From IMG/VR virus record IMGVR_UViG_3300009159_000209, positions 1 to 31,254 of that record: a DNA stretch of 31,254 nt; one strand, written 5' to 3'. Source of the DNA: a virus. A model generated the notes under the pieces. That model was not told the DNA's origin and ran no database searches. It saw only the letters and a list, made by a program, of their open reading frames with translations. Numbering within the stretch: the stretch's first letter is position 1; every line of letters starts with the position of its first letter. Of the stretch, positions 8,089 through 20,500 are shown one piece after another. Made by a program: the position numbers and the translations under genes.

Positions 8089-8107
8089 TTAAAAACGGGT
8101 AATATAG

Positions 8108-11100
8108 ATGGCAATCAATACAAGACAAAACAGTTTGCTGGTAGCAGAAAATTGGAAAAAGATCTATCAGACTTTCCAAGAGGCTGACTTCACTAGCTAT
8201 GATTTTGAAACTCTGCGTAAGAGTATGATTGATTACATCAAGCTCTACTACCCAGAAGATTTTAACGATTTTACTGAAAGCAGTGAGTTTATTGCTCTAA
8301 TAGACTTAATTGCTTTTATGGGCCAAGCATTGGCATTCCGTACAGATTTAAATGCTCGCGAAAACTTCATTGACACAGCAGAGCGTAGAGACAGCATTTT
8401 AAAGCTAGCACGATTAATCAGCTATAATCCCAAGCGTAACATTTCTTCTAGCGGTTTCTTAAAGATTGAAACTGTTAGCACCACAGAAACACTCTACGAC
8501 AGCAACGGATTTAATCTAAGCAACTTATCAGTCAACTGGAACGATTTAAGCAACGATAACTGGTTAGAACAGTTTACCACCATTGTTAATGCCGCATTGA
8601 TCAGCAGTCAAGTAATTGGTAAACCTGGAAATACACAGACAATTAACAGTGTCAGAACAGAAGAATACGGACTTAATTTGATCCCTAATGTTCTTGGCGT
8701 GTACAAGTTTCAAAGCGCCATTGAAGGCAACAATTTTGATTTTGAAATAGTAAGCCCTACCAGCATAGCTAAATCATATATCTACGAGCGCACTCCAAGT
8801 AAAAACGCACCGTTTAATATACTGTATCGCAATGACAATTATGGAAACACCAGCAATGACACTGGATTTTTTGTTTACTTTAAACAAGGCGCATTGGCTA
8901 GCCAAGAATTTACCTTAAGTGACAGTATTCCTAATAGAGTGGTTAATTTTAATTTTAGTAATATTAATAACACAGACGTTTGGTTATACAGTTTAGACAG
9001 CAACGGAGAATTAAACGAACTATGGACACAAGTTCCTGCAGTTGGCGGCGTAAACGTAATCTATAACAAGTCTCAAGAGCGTAACCTATATCAAGTTAAC
9101 ACCAAGGCCAACGATCAAATTGATTTGGTATTTGGCGATGGCAGCTTTGCCAACATTCCAACAGGATCTTACAGACTATATTATCGCACCAGTGCAGGCA
9201 TTGGCTACAAAATTACACCTGATGAAATGAAGGGCGTGGCAATATCCTTTAACTATGTCAGTAGAGATAACAGAGTAGAAACTCTTAACCTACGTGCCAG
9301 CTTGCAGTATACTGTAACTAACGCCAGCTCAAGAGAAACTACTGCGGATATTAAACAAAAAGCTCCTCAGCAATACTACACACAAAACCGTATGATCACT
9401 GGAGAGGATTATAACATCCTCCCTTACACAACATTTGGTAACGTACTAAAGGCTAAATCAGTTAACAGAACAAGTTCCGGGGTTAGTCGTTATCTGGACG
9501 TAATTGATCCAACTGCAAAGTATTCTAGTACAAATATTTTTTGCAGTGATGGCTTACTATACCAAGACAACTACATCCGTGCATTTAAATTTAATGCAAA
9601 TAGCAGTGGCGAGATATCTAAAGTTATCAACAATAATATTGTTAAAGATATTATTTTAAGTCAAGAACTACAGCATTTTTACTATGCCAATTATCCTCGC
9701 TTTCCTGGAGATAACACTACCAGTGTATTAAAAAATATAAACTGGAATTTAACAACTTTTGGTAGCAATACTGCCACAGGTTATTTTGTGTTAAATGGAA
9801 CTCCGGCTGTCATTGGCGGCGTTGCTAAAAACGAAACTCGATATCTACGTCAGGGTGCCATTATTAAGTTTGTTCCACGAGCAGGATATTATTTTGATAC
9901 AAGTAATAATATGATTCCTGGTACTGCGCCAATCGGCAGTAATACCAGCATATATGCCTGTGTTACCGTAGTCTACGGTAACGGAACAAACAACGGCACG
10001 GGAAATTTAGATGACGGCACAGGTCCAGTTATACTAAATGTTAAAGTGCCAACCGGCGCAGTGATAGCAGAAGTTATTCCTGTTTTTAAGAATGGCTTTA
10101 CTAGCTTTTACAACGAAGCAATTACTGGACTAATTAAAAGTTTTAAAAACTTTGGTCTGACCTTTGATGTTGAAAAGCAAATTTGGAAAATTATCTCTTC
10201 TGAGAATTTAAATACGTCTGGGCAGTTTAGTTTAACCAATCAAAATGATATTAGTGGAACTGGATTAGATGCCAGCTGGTTAATACGTTTTGAATACAAT
10301 CTTGATGGTTACATTGTCTATTACAGAGGCATCGAATATACCTTTGAAAGTGCCGGCCAAACTGGTTTCTTCTTTGATGATCGTGTCAAGGTGTACGATA
10401 CTAAGACAGGTACTGTGGTCAATGACCAAGTTACAGTACTAAAAACAAATAGACAGCCAGATTCAAATTTTTCATTGGCGCAAGATTGTTCTTGGAAGAT
10501 TTATAAAAATAGCGTTGGCAGCGACGGTTATGTGGACAAGAATAAAATATATGTAACTTTTGCCGATTCAAATAACGATGGAATTCCAGATAATCCAGAT
10601 TTGTTTAAATTGGTAGTTGACCCTACTGTTAATTCTGCAACTAAGTTTGTGTATTTTCAACGTGAAGCAGGATACCAACGTTTTCAAAATTTAATTCCGT
10701 TAGATAATAAAACTATTGTTAGTTTGTATGCCACAGCCAGCGACATTGCCGGAGTCAATAATTTATATCTATCAGGGCAACAATTTTATGCGTATGGCGA
10801 AAATGCTTTCTACAAATTGAATAGTGATAGAACATTGACAGCGATCACCGATTACACTGCTAGGATTGGCAGACAAGAATTGCAATTTCAATATAGACAT
10901 AACAGTCCCGATTACCGTCGCATCAATCCAAGCAATACAAATGTAATTGACCTTTACATATTAACTTCTGCATATGAAAGTGCCTACCGTGTTTGGATAC
11001 AGGATACCAGCGGCGCAACAGAACAACCATATGAGCCAACCACTGACAGTCTAAACGACGAGTTCAGTAAGTTAAACGATATTAAGAGTATCAGCGATAC

Positions 11101-11524
11101 TATAGTCTTTCAGAGTGCCAAGTTTAAACCAATATTTGGTTATAAAGCAAACAACTCGTTACAGGCTACATTTAAAGTGGTAAAGAATCCTTCAATTAGC
11201 ATCAGCGACAACGACATTAAGACTTCAGTTATTAATGCAATTAACAGTTACTTTGATATTACAAACTGGGACTTTGGTGAAACATTTTATTTCTCTGAGT
11301 TAAGCGCATACCTACACAGAGCACTAAGCCCAAATGTTGCCAGTATTATCATTGTGCCTGCTGACGCTGGTACTAGTTTTGGAACATTATATCAAATCAA
11401 TTGCGAGCCACACGAAATTATCGTTAGTGCCGCAACCGTGGAAAATGTTGAAGTTATTACATCGTTGACGGCTAATCAATTGAACCTAAGCGTGGCATCA
11501 TTGAATAAAGAAATTTTAATTTAA
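8108..11524 (+). CDS. gp6: Baseplate wedge protein gp6, enlarged
   Basis: 1138 residues; T4 gp6 has 660. gp6 dimers form the inner ring that ties the wedges together. The N-terminus is the clear match: residues about 18-100 carry FTSYDFETLRKSMIDYIK, YYPEDFNDFTESSEFIALID and DLNARENFIDTAERRDSI, as in gp6/baseplate-J proteins. The C-terminus (about 1035-1120) has the wedge-type ending with YFDITNWDFGETFYFSEL and INCEPHEIIVSA. The extra length lies in the middle (about 450-900), a beta-rich region with DSNNDGIPDNPD (about 820-831), a calcium-binding-type loop. The ATG follows a late box; only a weak GGGT lies before the start. The stop is 10 bases before the giant gene, matching T4 order 25-6-7. 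Confidence 0.92.
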   Translation: MAINTRQNSLLVAENWKKIYQTFQEADFTSYDFETLRKSMIDYIKLYYPEDFNDFTESSEFIALIDLIAFMGQALAFRTDLNARENFIDTAERRDSILKLARLISYNPKRNISSSGFLKIETVSTTETLYDSNGFNLSNLSVNWNDLSNDNWLEQFTTIVNAALISSQVIGKPGNTQTINSVRTEEYGLNLIPNVLGVYKFQSAIEGNNFDFEIVSPTSIAKSYIYERTPSKNAPFNILYRNDNYGNTSNDTGFFVYFKQGALASQEFTLSDSIPNRVVNFNFSNINNTDVWLYSLDSNGELNELWTQVPAVGGVNVIYNKSQERNLYQVNTKANDQIDLVFGDGSFANIPTGSYRLYYRTSAGIGYKITPDEMKGVAISFNYVSRDNRVETLNLRASLQYTVTNASSRETTADIKQKAPQQYYTQNRMITGEDYNILPYTTFGNVLKAKSVNRTSSGVSRYLDVIDPTAKYSSTNIFCSDGLLYQDNYIRAFKFNANSSGEISKVINNNIVKDIILSQELQHFYYANYPRFPGDNTTSVLKNINWNLTTFGSNTATGYFVLNGTPAVIGGVAKNETRYLRQGAIIKFVPRAGYYFDTSNNMIPGTAPIGSNTSIYACVTVVYGNGTNNGTGNLDDGTGPVILNVKVPTGAVIAEVIPVFKNGFTSFYNEAITGLIKSFKNFGLTFDVEKQIWKIISSENLNTSGQFSLTNQNDISGTGLDASWLIRFEYNLDGYIVYYRGIEYTFESAGQTGFFFDDRVKVYDTKTGTVVNDQVTVLKTNRQPDSNFSLAQDCSWKIYKNSVGSDGYVDKNKIYVTFADSNNDGIPDNPDLFKLVVDPTVNSATKFVYFQREAGYQRFQNLIPLDNKTIVSLYATASDIAGVNNLYLSGQQFYAYGENAFYKLNSDRTLTAITDYTARIGRQELQFQYRHNSPDYRRINPSNTNVIDLYILTSAYESAYRVWIQDTSGATEQPYEPTTDSLNDEFSKLNDIKSISDTIVFQSAKFKPIFGYKANNSLQATFKVVKNPSISISDNDIKTSVINAINSYFDITNWDFGETFYFSELSAYLHRALSPNVASIIIVPADAGTSFGTLYQINCEPHEIIVSAATVENVEVITSLTANQLNLSVASLNKEILI

Positions 11525-11534
11525 TTGGTAAAAT

Positions 11535-14500
11535 ATGGCAACCAGACGAACTCTAGATTTTTTACCAACAGTATTCCAAACCGATACTAACAAAAAGTTT
11601 TTACAAGCTACACTGGACCAATTGGTCAGTGAACCAAATTTTGATAGAATTGACGGATATGTTGGCAGACAGTTTGCACCAACTTACAAAGCTAATGATA
11701 GTTACATTAGCGAGGCCAATAAAGATCGCCAAAATTATCAACTTGAGCCCAGCGTATTAATCAAAGGCTCTTCTGGCGAAGCTACCTTTTACAGCAATTA
11801 CAGCGATCTTGCTAATAAGATTTCATACTATGGTGGAGTTACCAACGACCACCGTAGATTGTTTTCCAATGAATATTATACCTATACTGGTTTATTTGAC
11901 TTAGACAAGTTTGTTAACTTTAGCCAGTATTACTGGTTGCCAAATGGACCTAGTCCTATTGCAATCAGCAGTAAGCCTGTGAGCAGTCAAGCTACGTTTA
12001 CATTTACTAGAGACGAAGCTAACAATTCTTATACCGTGGCCGGACAGTCCTCGGGTAATCCTGAATTGGTTGTTGCACGTGGCGGTTTTTATAAATTTGT
12101 ATTGAACCAACCAAACAGCCGTTTCTACATTCAAACCGAGCCTGGTGTATCGGGCGTTAAACGATTGGCGTTGAATACAAGTACCAGAGACATCTATGGC
12201 ATTACAGCCAATGGAGTTGAGACTGGCACCATTGAATTTACTGTGCCATTGAACAATGTGCAAGACCGCTGGTTAAAAATACCATTGGTTGAGAACGTTG
12301 ATTATGCCACAGATGCACTCTATCAAGATCTTGTTGGCACTCCAGTTGACGAATTTAAAATTGACGGAAGCAATATTGGGTTGAATGGCAAGAACGTTAT
12401 TTTCTTAAATCCTGCAGACACTCACAAAGGTGTGTACAGAATAAGATTTGTCAACAATACAATTACATTTGATAAAATTAGAGATATTGATCCTGACAGT
12501 CGAGTATATGTTCGCTCGGGGCTAACATACAGCAACAACGAATATTATAAAACAGAAAACAATCAATGGGAAGCAATTCCTAGTCTAACAGCACAACTTG
12601 ATGTTTTATATTACCAAGATGCAACCAATCCAAATATGTTTGGAAAAATTAAAATCTTGGAAACGCCTGCCGAGCCATTGAATATAGATGAATTGGTCAT
12701 TGGAAAAACACAGTACACTACACAAGATGGTATACAATTTACCAATGGATTGGTAGTTAAGTTTGATGATTCTGTTTTACCGGCCAAGTATCAAAATAAA
12801 ACTTATATTGTTGAAGGCGTTGGCAGTAGCATTACATTAGTGGATTTTTCTTTACTGGTATTTCCTGAACCCAATGCACAAGTTAATACAGTTCCCTGGG
12901 ATGCTGTGCCCTATAGCTCCGGTACATTAGATGAACCGTTCCGTGGTCCGGCAATACCAGATTACTTTACCAGCAATCGTGCCAGCATTGATTTAAACGC
13001 CTGGGCAAGACATAACCGTTGGTTCCACTCGGATGTAATTGAATTGAGTGCCAAAGCGAATGGGTCAACGCCGTTGTTTGACCAGGCAGTTCGTGCTCAA
13101 CGTCCAATCATTGAAGCCGAACCTAATGTTCAACTGTTTCAATTTGGTCGAGTTGGCAAGCGTCCAGTAAACCACATTGATGTAACAACCACTGATGCAT
13201 TTAATCAAGTACAACATAGTAAATCTCTTTTAGTCAATGGAGTACGACTAAAAGAATTTGATCGTATATTATTTGCCAACGATAAAGATCCATTGGTACG
13301 CAGTCAAATTTATACAGTACGTTACCAATTACAAAACGAACCCAGTTATCGTAGTGTTTATGATGGCACCGGCCGTGGAAGTATTACAAGACGCATTGAC
13401 GGCCGCAATGATTATGTGGAAGTAATTGGCAGTGGCACAGACTTCACGTCGGAATTAGATGCTGGCAGTACACTATATGACGCAGAAGGCAACTACTTAG
13501 GTACAGTAACACAGGTTATGTCCAGTACTAGTTTGGGTCTAATAGACACACCCAATACGTTTACGGGAGTTAGTGTTTTCCAATATAGAAATCCCAAGAT
13601 ACAACTTACGCTCGGTGAGGCAGACGATGCTGTAGACAAGTTTGATTGCGTCGTTGCCATAGACGGCGAAAGCAAAGGAAAGACATATTGGTACAATGGA
13701 GACACCTGGCAATTAGCGCAACAAAAAAGTGAAACTAATCAAATTTTAAAATTTGATGCTTTTGACAATACTGATACAAGTTTTGGATCGTATAACGGAA
13801 CAAACTTTACAGGCACTAACATTTTTAGTTATAAGACTGGCTCGGGCAAAATAGACGCAGTGCTAGGACAAGCATTGGCCTATGAAAACACAACAAATAA
13901 CACTGCCGATTTAGTATTCGATAACAATTTTGATAACGATACATTTACCTACGTTGACGGAACACAACTGCTGACTAAGTCCATCAATTCGGGATACATT
14001 AGACAAAACGTCAATGGAACTGAATTTGTTAAACGTAATGTTTGGGCAAAAGTTGTTGAGGATACTAAACAATATCAAATCTTTAGTAAAACTTATACTG
14101 GAAAAACCAATCACATTGAAATTGACGTGTTGCCAGAATCTGAATTAGAGGTTCCAACAACAAAAGTTTTTGTCAACAACAAGTTATTGGAAAGCAGCCA
14201 ATACAGTTTTCAGAAAGTTGGAAAACGTAACACGGTAAAAGTTGTTGCTAGTAAATTAGCAGTTGATGATAAGATAGATGTTTTAATTTACAGTAAGTCT
14301 GCATCTAAACTTGGATATTATCAGGTACCGGCTAACCTTGAATACAATAGCCAGAATAAATCTTTTTCCAAGTTAACACTGGGACAAATTCGAAATCACT
14401 TGACTGCCACCGGACAAAATACAGATAAGGTGTCGGGATTGGTGCCTGGGCCAAGCAATCTTAGAGATTTAAATATTGCCAGACAGGGCGGCAATATTCT

Positions 14501-17500
14501 ACAACACAGCGCCCCAACAATTTACGCCAGCTTATTTTTAATTGATAAGCAGGCCAATTATGTCAATGGCATTGAGTACGCACGTAGAGAATATACAAAA
14601 TTTAAAAATAAATTCATTGAACTGGCCAGCACATTGCCTGGCTTGGATTTAGATAATGCTGGCGCCAGTGTAGACATAATATTGTCTAATATCAACGCCA
14701 TAAAAAATCCTAGCTTTAGTTGGCACTACAGCGATATGGTTCCATACGGCGATTGCCGTATCCTGACATATAAAATTAAAGATACAAATAGCTATCAATT
14801 TAAAATTGATTCAATTTTCAATGACAAACAGATACAGAACAGAGCTGTCTTGGTTTATCTAAACAATCAACAGTTAATAAAAGACATTGACTATACATTT
14901 GATCAAACCCGTCCTGCAGTAATTTTAAATGAACGCTTCTATCTAACCAATGAAGATGTAATTGAAATTAGAGACTATAAAAACACCGACGGCTGCTACA
15001 TACCAGAAACTCCAACCAAACTTGGATTACACCCTAAATTTAAACCAACGGTTTATCTAGACGACACGTACAGAGAAGCAGTGGAAGTTATTCAGGGACA
15101 CGATGGAAGTTTAACTCCTGTGTTTGGCGACTACAGAGATAGTTTCCTACTGGAACTAGAGTTACGTATATACAACAACATCAAAATTGATTGCAAAGTT
15201 CACCCTACTAGATACAGCCCCGGCCAATTTAGAACAATTGATTACACTCCACTGGAATGGAACAAAGTTTTAAACAGTAACTTTTTAAAGTGGGTGGGAC
15301 AAAATAAATTAGACTTCATTGCCAATGATTGGTTTGATCCTAACGATCCATTTACCTATAACTACAGATACAGTAAAGATAGTCTTAGCAACCAAAATTT
15401 AAATGGGTACTGGAGAGGGATTTATCGTTACTTCTACGACACTGACAGGCCTCACATAGCACCTTGGGAAATGCTAGGATTTAGCGAGCAACCAACTTGG
15501 TGGGAAAACATATATGGTCCTGCACCATATACCAAATATAACACACAATTGTGGTCTGACCTTGAAAATGGCGTAGTTGCCAGCGGCACACTGGCCGGGA
15601 TTGACTCTGCTTATATTAGGCCAGGATTAAGTAAAATTATCCCAGTGGATGAAAACGGTGGCTTACTGCATCCGTTGGCCATTGGTATTTCTACAGAATT
15701 TAATAGTGTACAAGCATCTAGTGGATATCAGATTGGTGACGGAGCGCCAATAGAAGCTGCCTGGCAGAGAACCAGCGAGTATCCGTATGCACTGCAACGT
15801 TCGTTGGCATTGACTCGCCCTGCCTGGTACTTTGGCACATTATTTGATGTCAATGGTTATGCCAAAGATGCGGCATTAGATCAGTATACTGTTGCCAATA
15901 CCAGTCGACGTGTTGCGCCCAAGGACATTGTAATCAACGGCGAAACAGTCAACAATCAAATAACACGGGCCAGCGGATACATAAATTGGATCACTGATTA
16001 TATGACCAGCTTGGGTCTGGACGCTCGCTCTAAACTTAGAAACAATTTAGACAACCTAACAGTTGAGTTAAGCTACAGAGTTGGTGGATTTACCGATAAG
16101 AACTATATTACAGTTTTGGCTGAACAATATAGTCCAACCAGTACCAATGCCAGCGTAGTGGTACCAAACGAAAGCTATTCGTTAATTCTTAATAAGAATG
16201 TACCTAAAGAGCGTGTTGCCTATAGTGCCGTAATTATAGAAAAAACTAGCACAGGCTTTGCTGTCAGCGGCTACAATCTTAACTATCCTTATTTTACAGT
16301 AGTGCCTAGTGACACTGCCGGAGAAAGTTATGCTATAACGCAAGACGGTCAAGCGGCAATGATCTATAAAGAATATAGAAAACAAAAGTTGGTAATTCCA
16401 TATGGTCACGAGTTTACCACTAAACAACAAGTAGTTGACTTCTTGGTAAGCCACCAACGCTACCTACTATCTCAGGGATTTATCTTTGATGAATTTGATG
16501 ATACACTGGCTAAAACCAAAGATTGGGTATTGAGCGCATACGAATTTCTAGGTTGGACTATCCAGGGATGGAAGCCGGGTAGTATATTAATTTTAAGTCC
16601 AGTAAGTACAAAAATTAAACTAATAACAGCCGATGGTGTAGTTGATGAAATTACCAATGAGAGTAATGGCACTAAAATATTAGATCCAAACTTCTCCGTA
16701 ATACGTCCGGTAAACTTTACCAGTGTACGTGAACCTGATCTGTTTACATTGGATACTATCAGTGGGCAAACTATTGCGTTCCTAGAGCTAGACATAGTTC
16801 AATACGAGCACGTATTGCGCTTTGACAACAGTACAGTTTTCAATGATATCATTTATCAACCTGAGTCAGGTAGCCGACAATTTAGATTAAAGATAGTTGG
16901 AAGCAAAACTGCCAATTGGACAGGAGCATTAAATCCTCCTGGATTTATATACAACAATCCAACGGTGCCCGAATGGAGACCAGGCAAAGATTATCTCAAA
17001 GGTGACATTGTTACATATAAGAGCCAATACTATACTGCGGCACAAAAGATCTCTGCACAAACAACTTTTGTACAAAGTTATTGGAAACAAATTGAAAAGA
17101 CACAGATTAAAACAGGGTTGTTGTCTAACTTTGCCAACAATGCTGGAAAATTTGTTGACGTCTATGATCCAGACAGTAGTCTACTAGATCATCAAATGGC
17201 ACGTATGAGTGCCGGATTAATAGGATTCCGTCAGAGAGCATATCTTGATGACTTTTATCTCGACACAACTACGCAATCTAAATTCTATCAAGGGTTTATT
17301 AAACAAAAAGGTACTAAGCAGGCCATTGATGCAATGCTTGGCGCACAATTTGGCGATTTACAAAACAACATACAGTTGCACGAAGAATGGGGTGTGCGGG
17401 TTGGAGAATACGGTGCATTATCCAGCAACCAAACAGTTGAAATTGTATTAAAAGAATCAGAGATTAAAAATAATCCCACAGGCATTACCATTGAAGAAAC

Positions 17501-20500
17501 ACCTGTTGAGGGACTAATCAATGTAACGGATAAGCAACTATGGTCCAGACCCCTTGACACCAAACCTATACGGTTTTTAAATCGTGTATCCAACGATAGG
17601 CAAGAAAATGATTTACAAACTGCTGGCTATGTTAACATAAATGATGTTGACGCTACATTGTTTAGTTCTGGCAATTATCAATTGCTCACACCAACTACAA
17701 AAAACGTTGGCAGCGGTTACATAGTTTGGGTGGCTAAAGATCATAATAAAGAGTGGAATGTTTATCGTGCCACAGAAACAGATGCCTCTGTATTAAGCAT
17801 TGAATACAGCTTGGATCAAGCAGGCAAAGTAACCACCAAGAATCCACATAAGTTAGAAGCTAACCAGACTGTGGTAATTAGAAACTTAAACAATGACTAC
17901 GACGGATTTTATATTATAAAGAGCGTTTTAGATAGACGCTCGTTTACCATTGGCTTAACTGAAGAAAAATCTAAAGCACTAAAACAAAATCCAGTAACTG
18001 GCGCCGGTATCCTATTCGTACTTGACAGCGTAAGATTTACTTACCCTGGATTGGTTAATGATTACACTCCGCCGCACGGTTGGAAAGACGGAGATATGGT
18101 CTGGGTAGACAATGCCGATGGTATGAACCGTTGGGCCGTTTATGAAAAAGACAGTCGCTGGCACTACATAGAACCAGAAGCTATTACTTTGGGCAGTTAC
18201 AAACCGGGTGGTAATTATGGTACAAATGTCAGAATTGATGACAACAATAGATTTGTTATAGTTAGCTCACCTGGCGCGGCACAAGCAGCCGGTAGACTAC
18301 ACGTATTTGATTATTACTACGGACAAAAAGAACGTGCAGTATTAAGCGGTGGTATTGAAGACACTGAAACATTGGGTACAAGTCTAGACATTGCACAGAA
18401 CATTATTGTTGCTGGCGCCCCAGATAGCAGAGTTCAAACTGGGTTAGTAATGATTTACGCTTTCAGCGAAGATTTATATTTTGAGCCAGTGCAGGTATTA
18501 ACATCTCCGGGTACAGGGGAAAATCCTGTGGCCACAGAACAAAACCTATTAGGCACACAAGTTGGCGCACGTTATGGTTTCAGTTTGGCACAGAGCAGAG
18601 ATTCTAATATTCTTTACGTTGGCAGCCCTGGCACCAATGAAGTTTTCATATATGCATATCACAGTGAAATTGAAACAAGATTTGATAGATTTAGTTTAGC
18701 CCAAGCGGCTACGGGGTGTACTTTACCCTACGAACTCAATGACGAGCGCAGTATAGCAGTATATCTACACGGTATTAAGCCAACTGCTGGTCAGTCCAAC
18801 ATTGGGCACAAGTTGTTAATACTAGGCGAAGATTATTCTGTTGTTGACAATACGGTGGTGTTTATGAGTCCACTAGTCACAGAAGACTACGACTCCTTTG
18901 TATTAGAAGACAATGAAGAAATATACTTTGGCAGCGAAGATTCTACCGGCAGTAGAGGGTATATTGTAATTCGTCGTCGTGGCTATTATGAATATGCTGG
19001 AAAAATTGCCGGTAATACCAATAGTAAATTTGGATACAGTGTTGCTACAGGCAACACCGGGGCATACGTAGTTATTGGCGCACCCGATCAAACCATAGAT
19101 AATATTCCGTATGCTGGTCAAGCTAGCATATACGCCACACGCATTAAGTGGATCGAGTCTAATGGCGTAATGAGACCCGATGCAGAATATGCCCTAGTAG
19201 AAAAGCTCACAGCAGAAACACCAACCTACAAAGCAAACTTTGGATATAGCGTTGAGATGGGAGTCACTGACTCTGTTGTTTTTGTTGGTGCTCCGGGATT
19301 CGCTACAGCAGCCTATGACGGAGGCACTGTATATAGATATATAAACTACGGAAAAGAATTTGGTACAATAGTTGGATCTGTCATTGACCCGGTTGTAGCA
19401 GCCGGGGATCTGATGGTTATCAACGAAATAGATGTACTCTTTACTGGCGGCGATTTAACTAAGATTATTAAAGATATTAACAATAAAAAAATAATTGGAG
19501 TTCAAGCATCTGCCACTGCCGATCGTCGATTGGTAATAAGTTCCATATTGCAAGCCAGTAACAATAAGCTAAACATTATTCCAACAGGTAATATTGTTGT
19601 CAAACTGGGAATTAAAATATTTGAAACTACACAAAAAATTAAGAGACCATCAACCACCGAAGGTGATAATTTTGGATCTCTTGTACGAGTAGACAATAGC
19701 GGAAAGACTTTAACAATTTCCAGTAGAACTGGTACAATCTACGATTATGCCACATACGACAACGAACAAACTACCTATGATGGAAATATAACTAGGTTTG
19801 TTGAAATAGTAAAAGGCAGCGGTGCTGTCTATATGTACAACTTGTTTGACAATCCAAACGATGCACCGGATCCATACGGTAATTATGTATTTGGTGAGGA
19901 ATTTAATGCGCCAGGAGTTGCACTTGGTGACAGGTTTGGTATTGGAGTAGATTTTAACAATAGTCAATTGTGGATTGGTGCTGCCTTCAATGACACCAAG
20001 GGCCAGAATGCAGGACAAGTCTACAAATATACAAACGAATCAGGCAACCCAAGTTGGTATAAAAAACGTGCCAAGTCTAAGAATGTAGACGTCAGTGGTA
20101 TTAACGGAATTAGCCTTTATAAGAAAACCACAGGCGAATTTATAACCAGCTTGGATTATATAGATCCGGTCAAAGGAAAGAACCTGGGCATTGCTGAACA
20201 AGACATTAGTTACAAAACCAGCAGAGACCCAGCAGTATACAACAACGGTTCTAAAGATATTGATTTCTACTGGAGTACACAGCAAGTTGGAGAAACCTGG
20301 TGGAATTTAGATCGTCTTCGATATATTGACTACGAACAGGAAGAATTATCCTACAGATTAAACAACTGGGGCCGTTTGTTTACAGGCAGCAAAGTAGAAG
20401 TCTATCAATGGATTGAAAGTGGTTACTTACCTAGCGAATATGTGGCCAATGGGCAGCCTGGGACTCCGCTAGCAGAAGACAATTCTTCTTATACAATGAC

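Noticed and set aside
11901-12263. 120-residue minus-strand frame in the giant gene
   Set aside because: Antisense shadow with odd composition; the plus frame is continuous and conserved in type.
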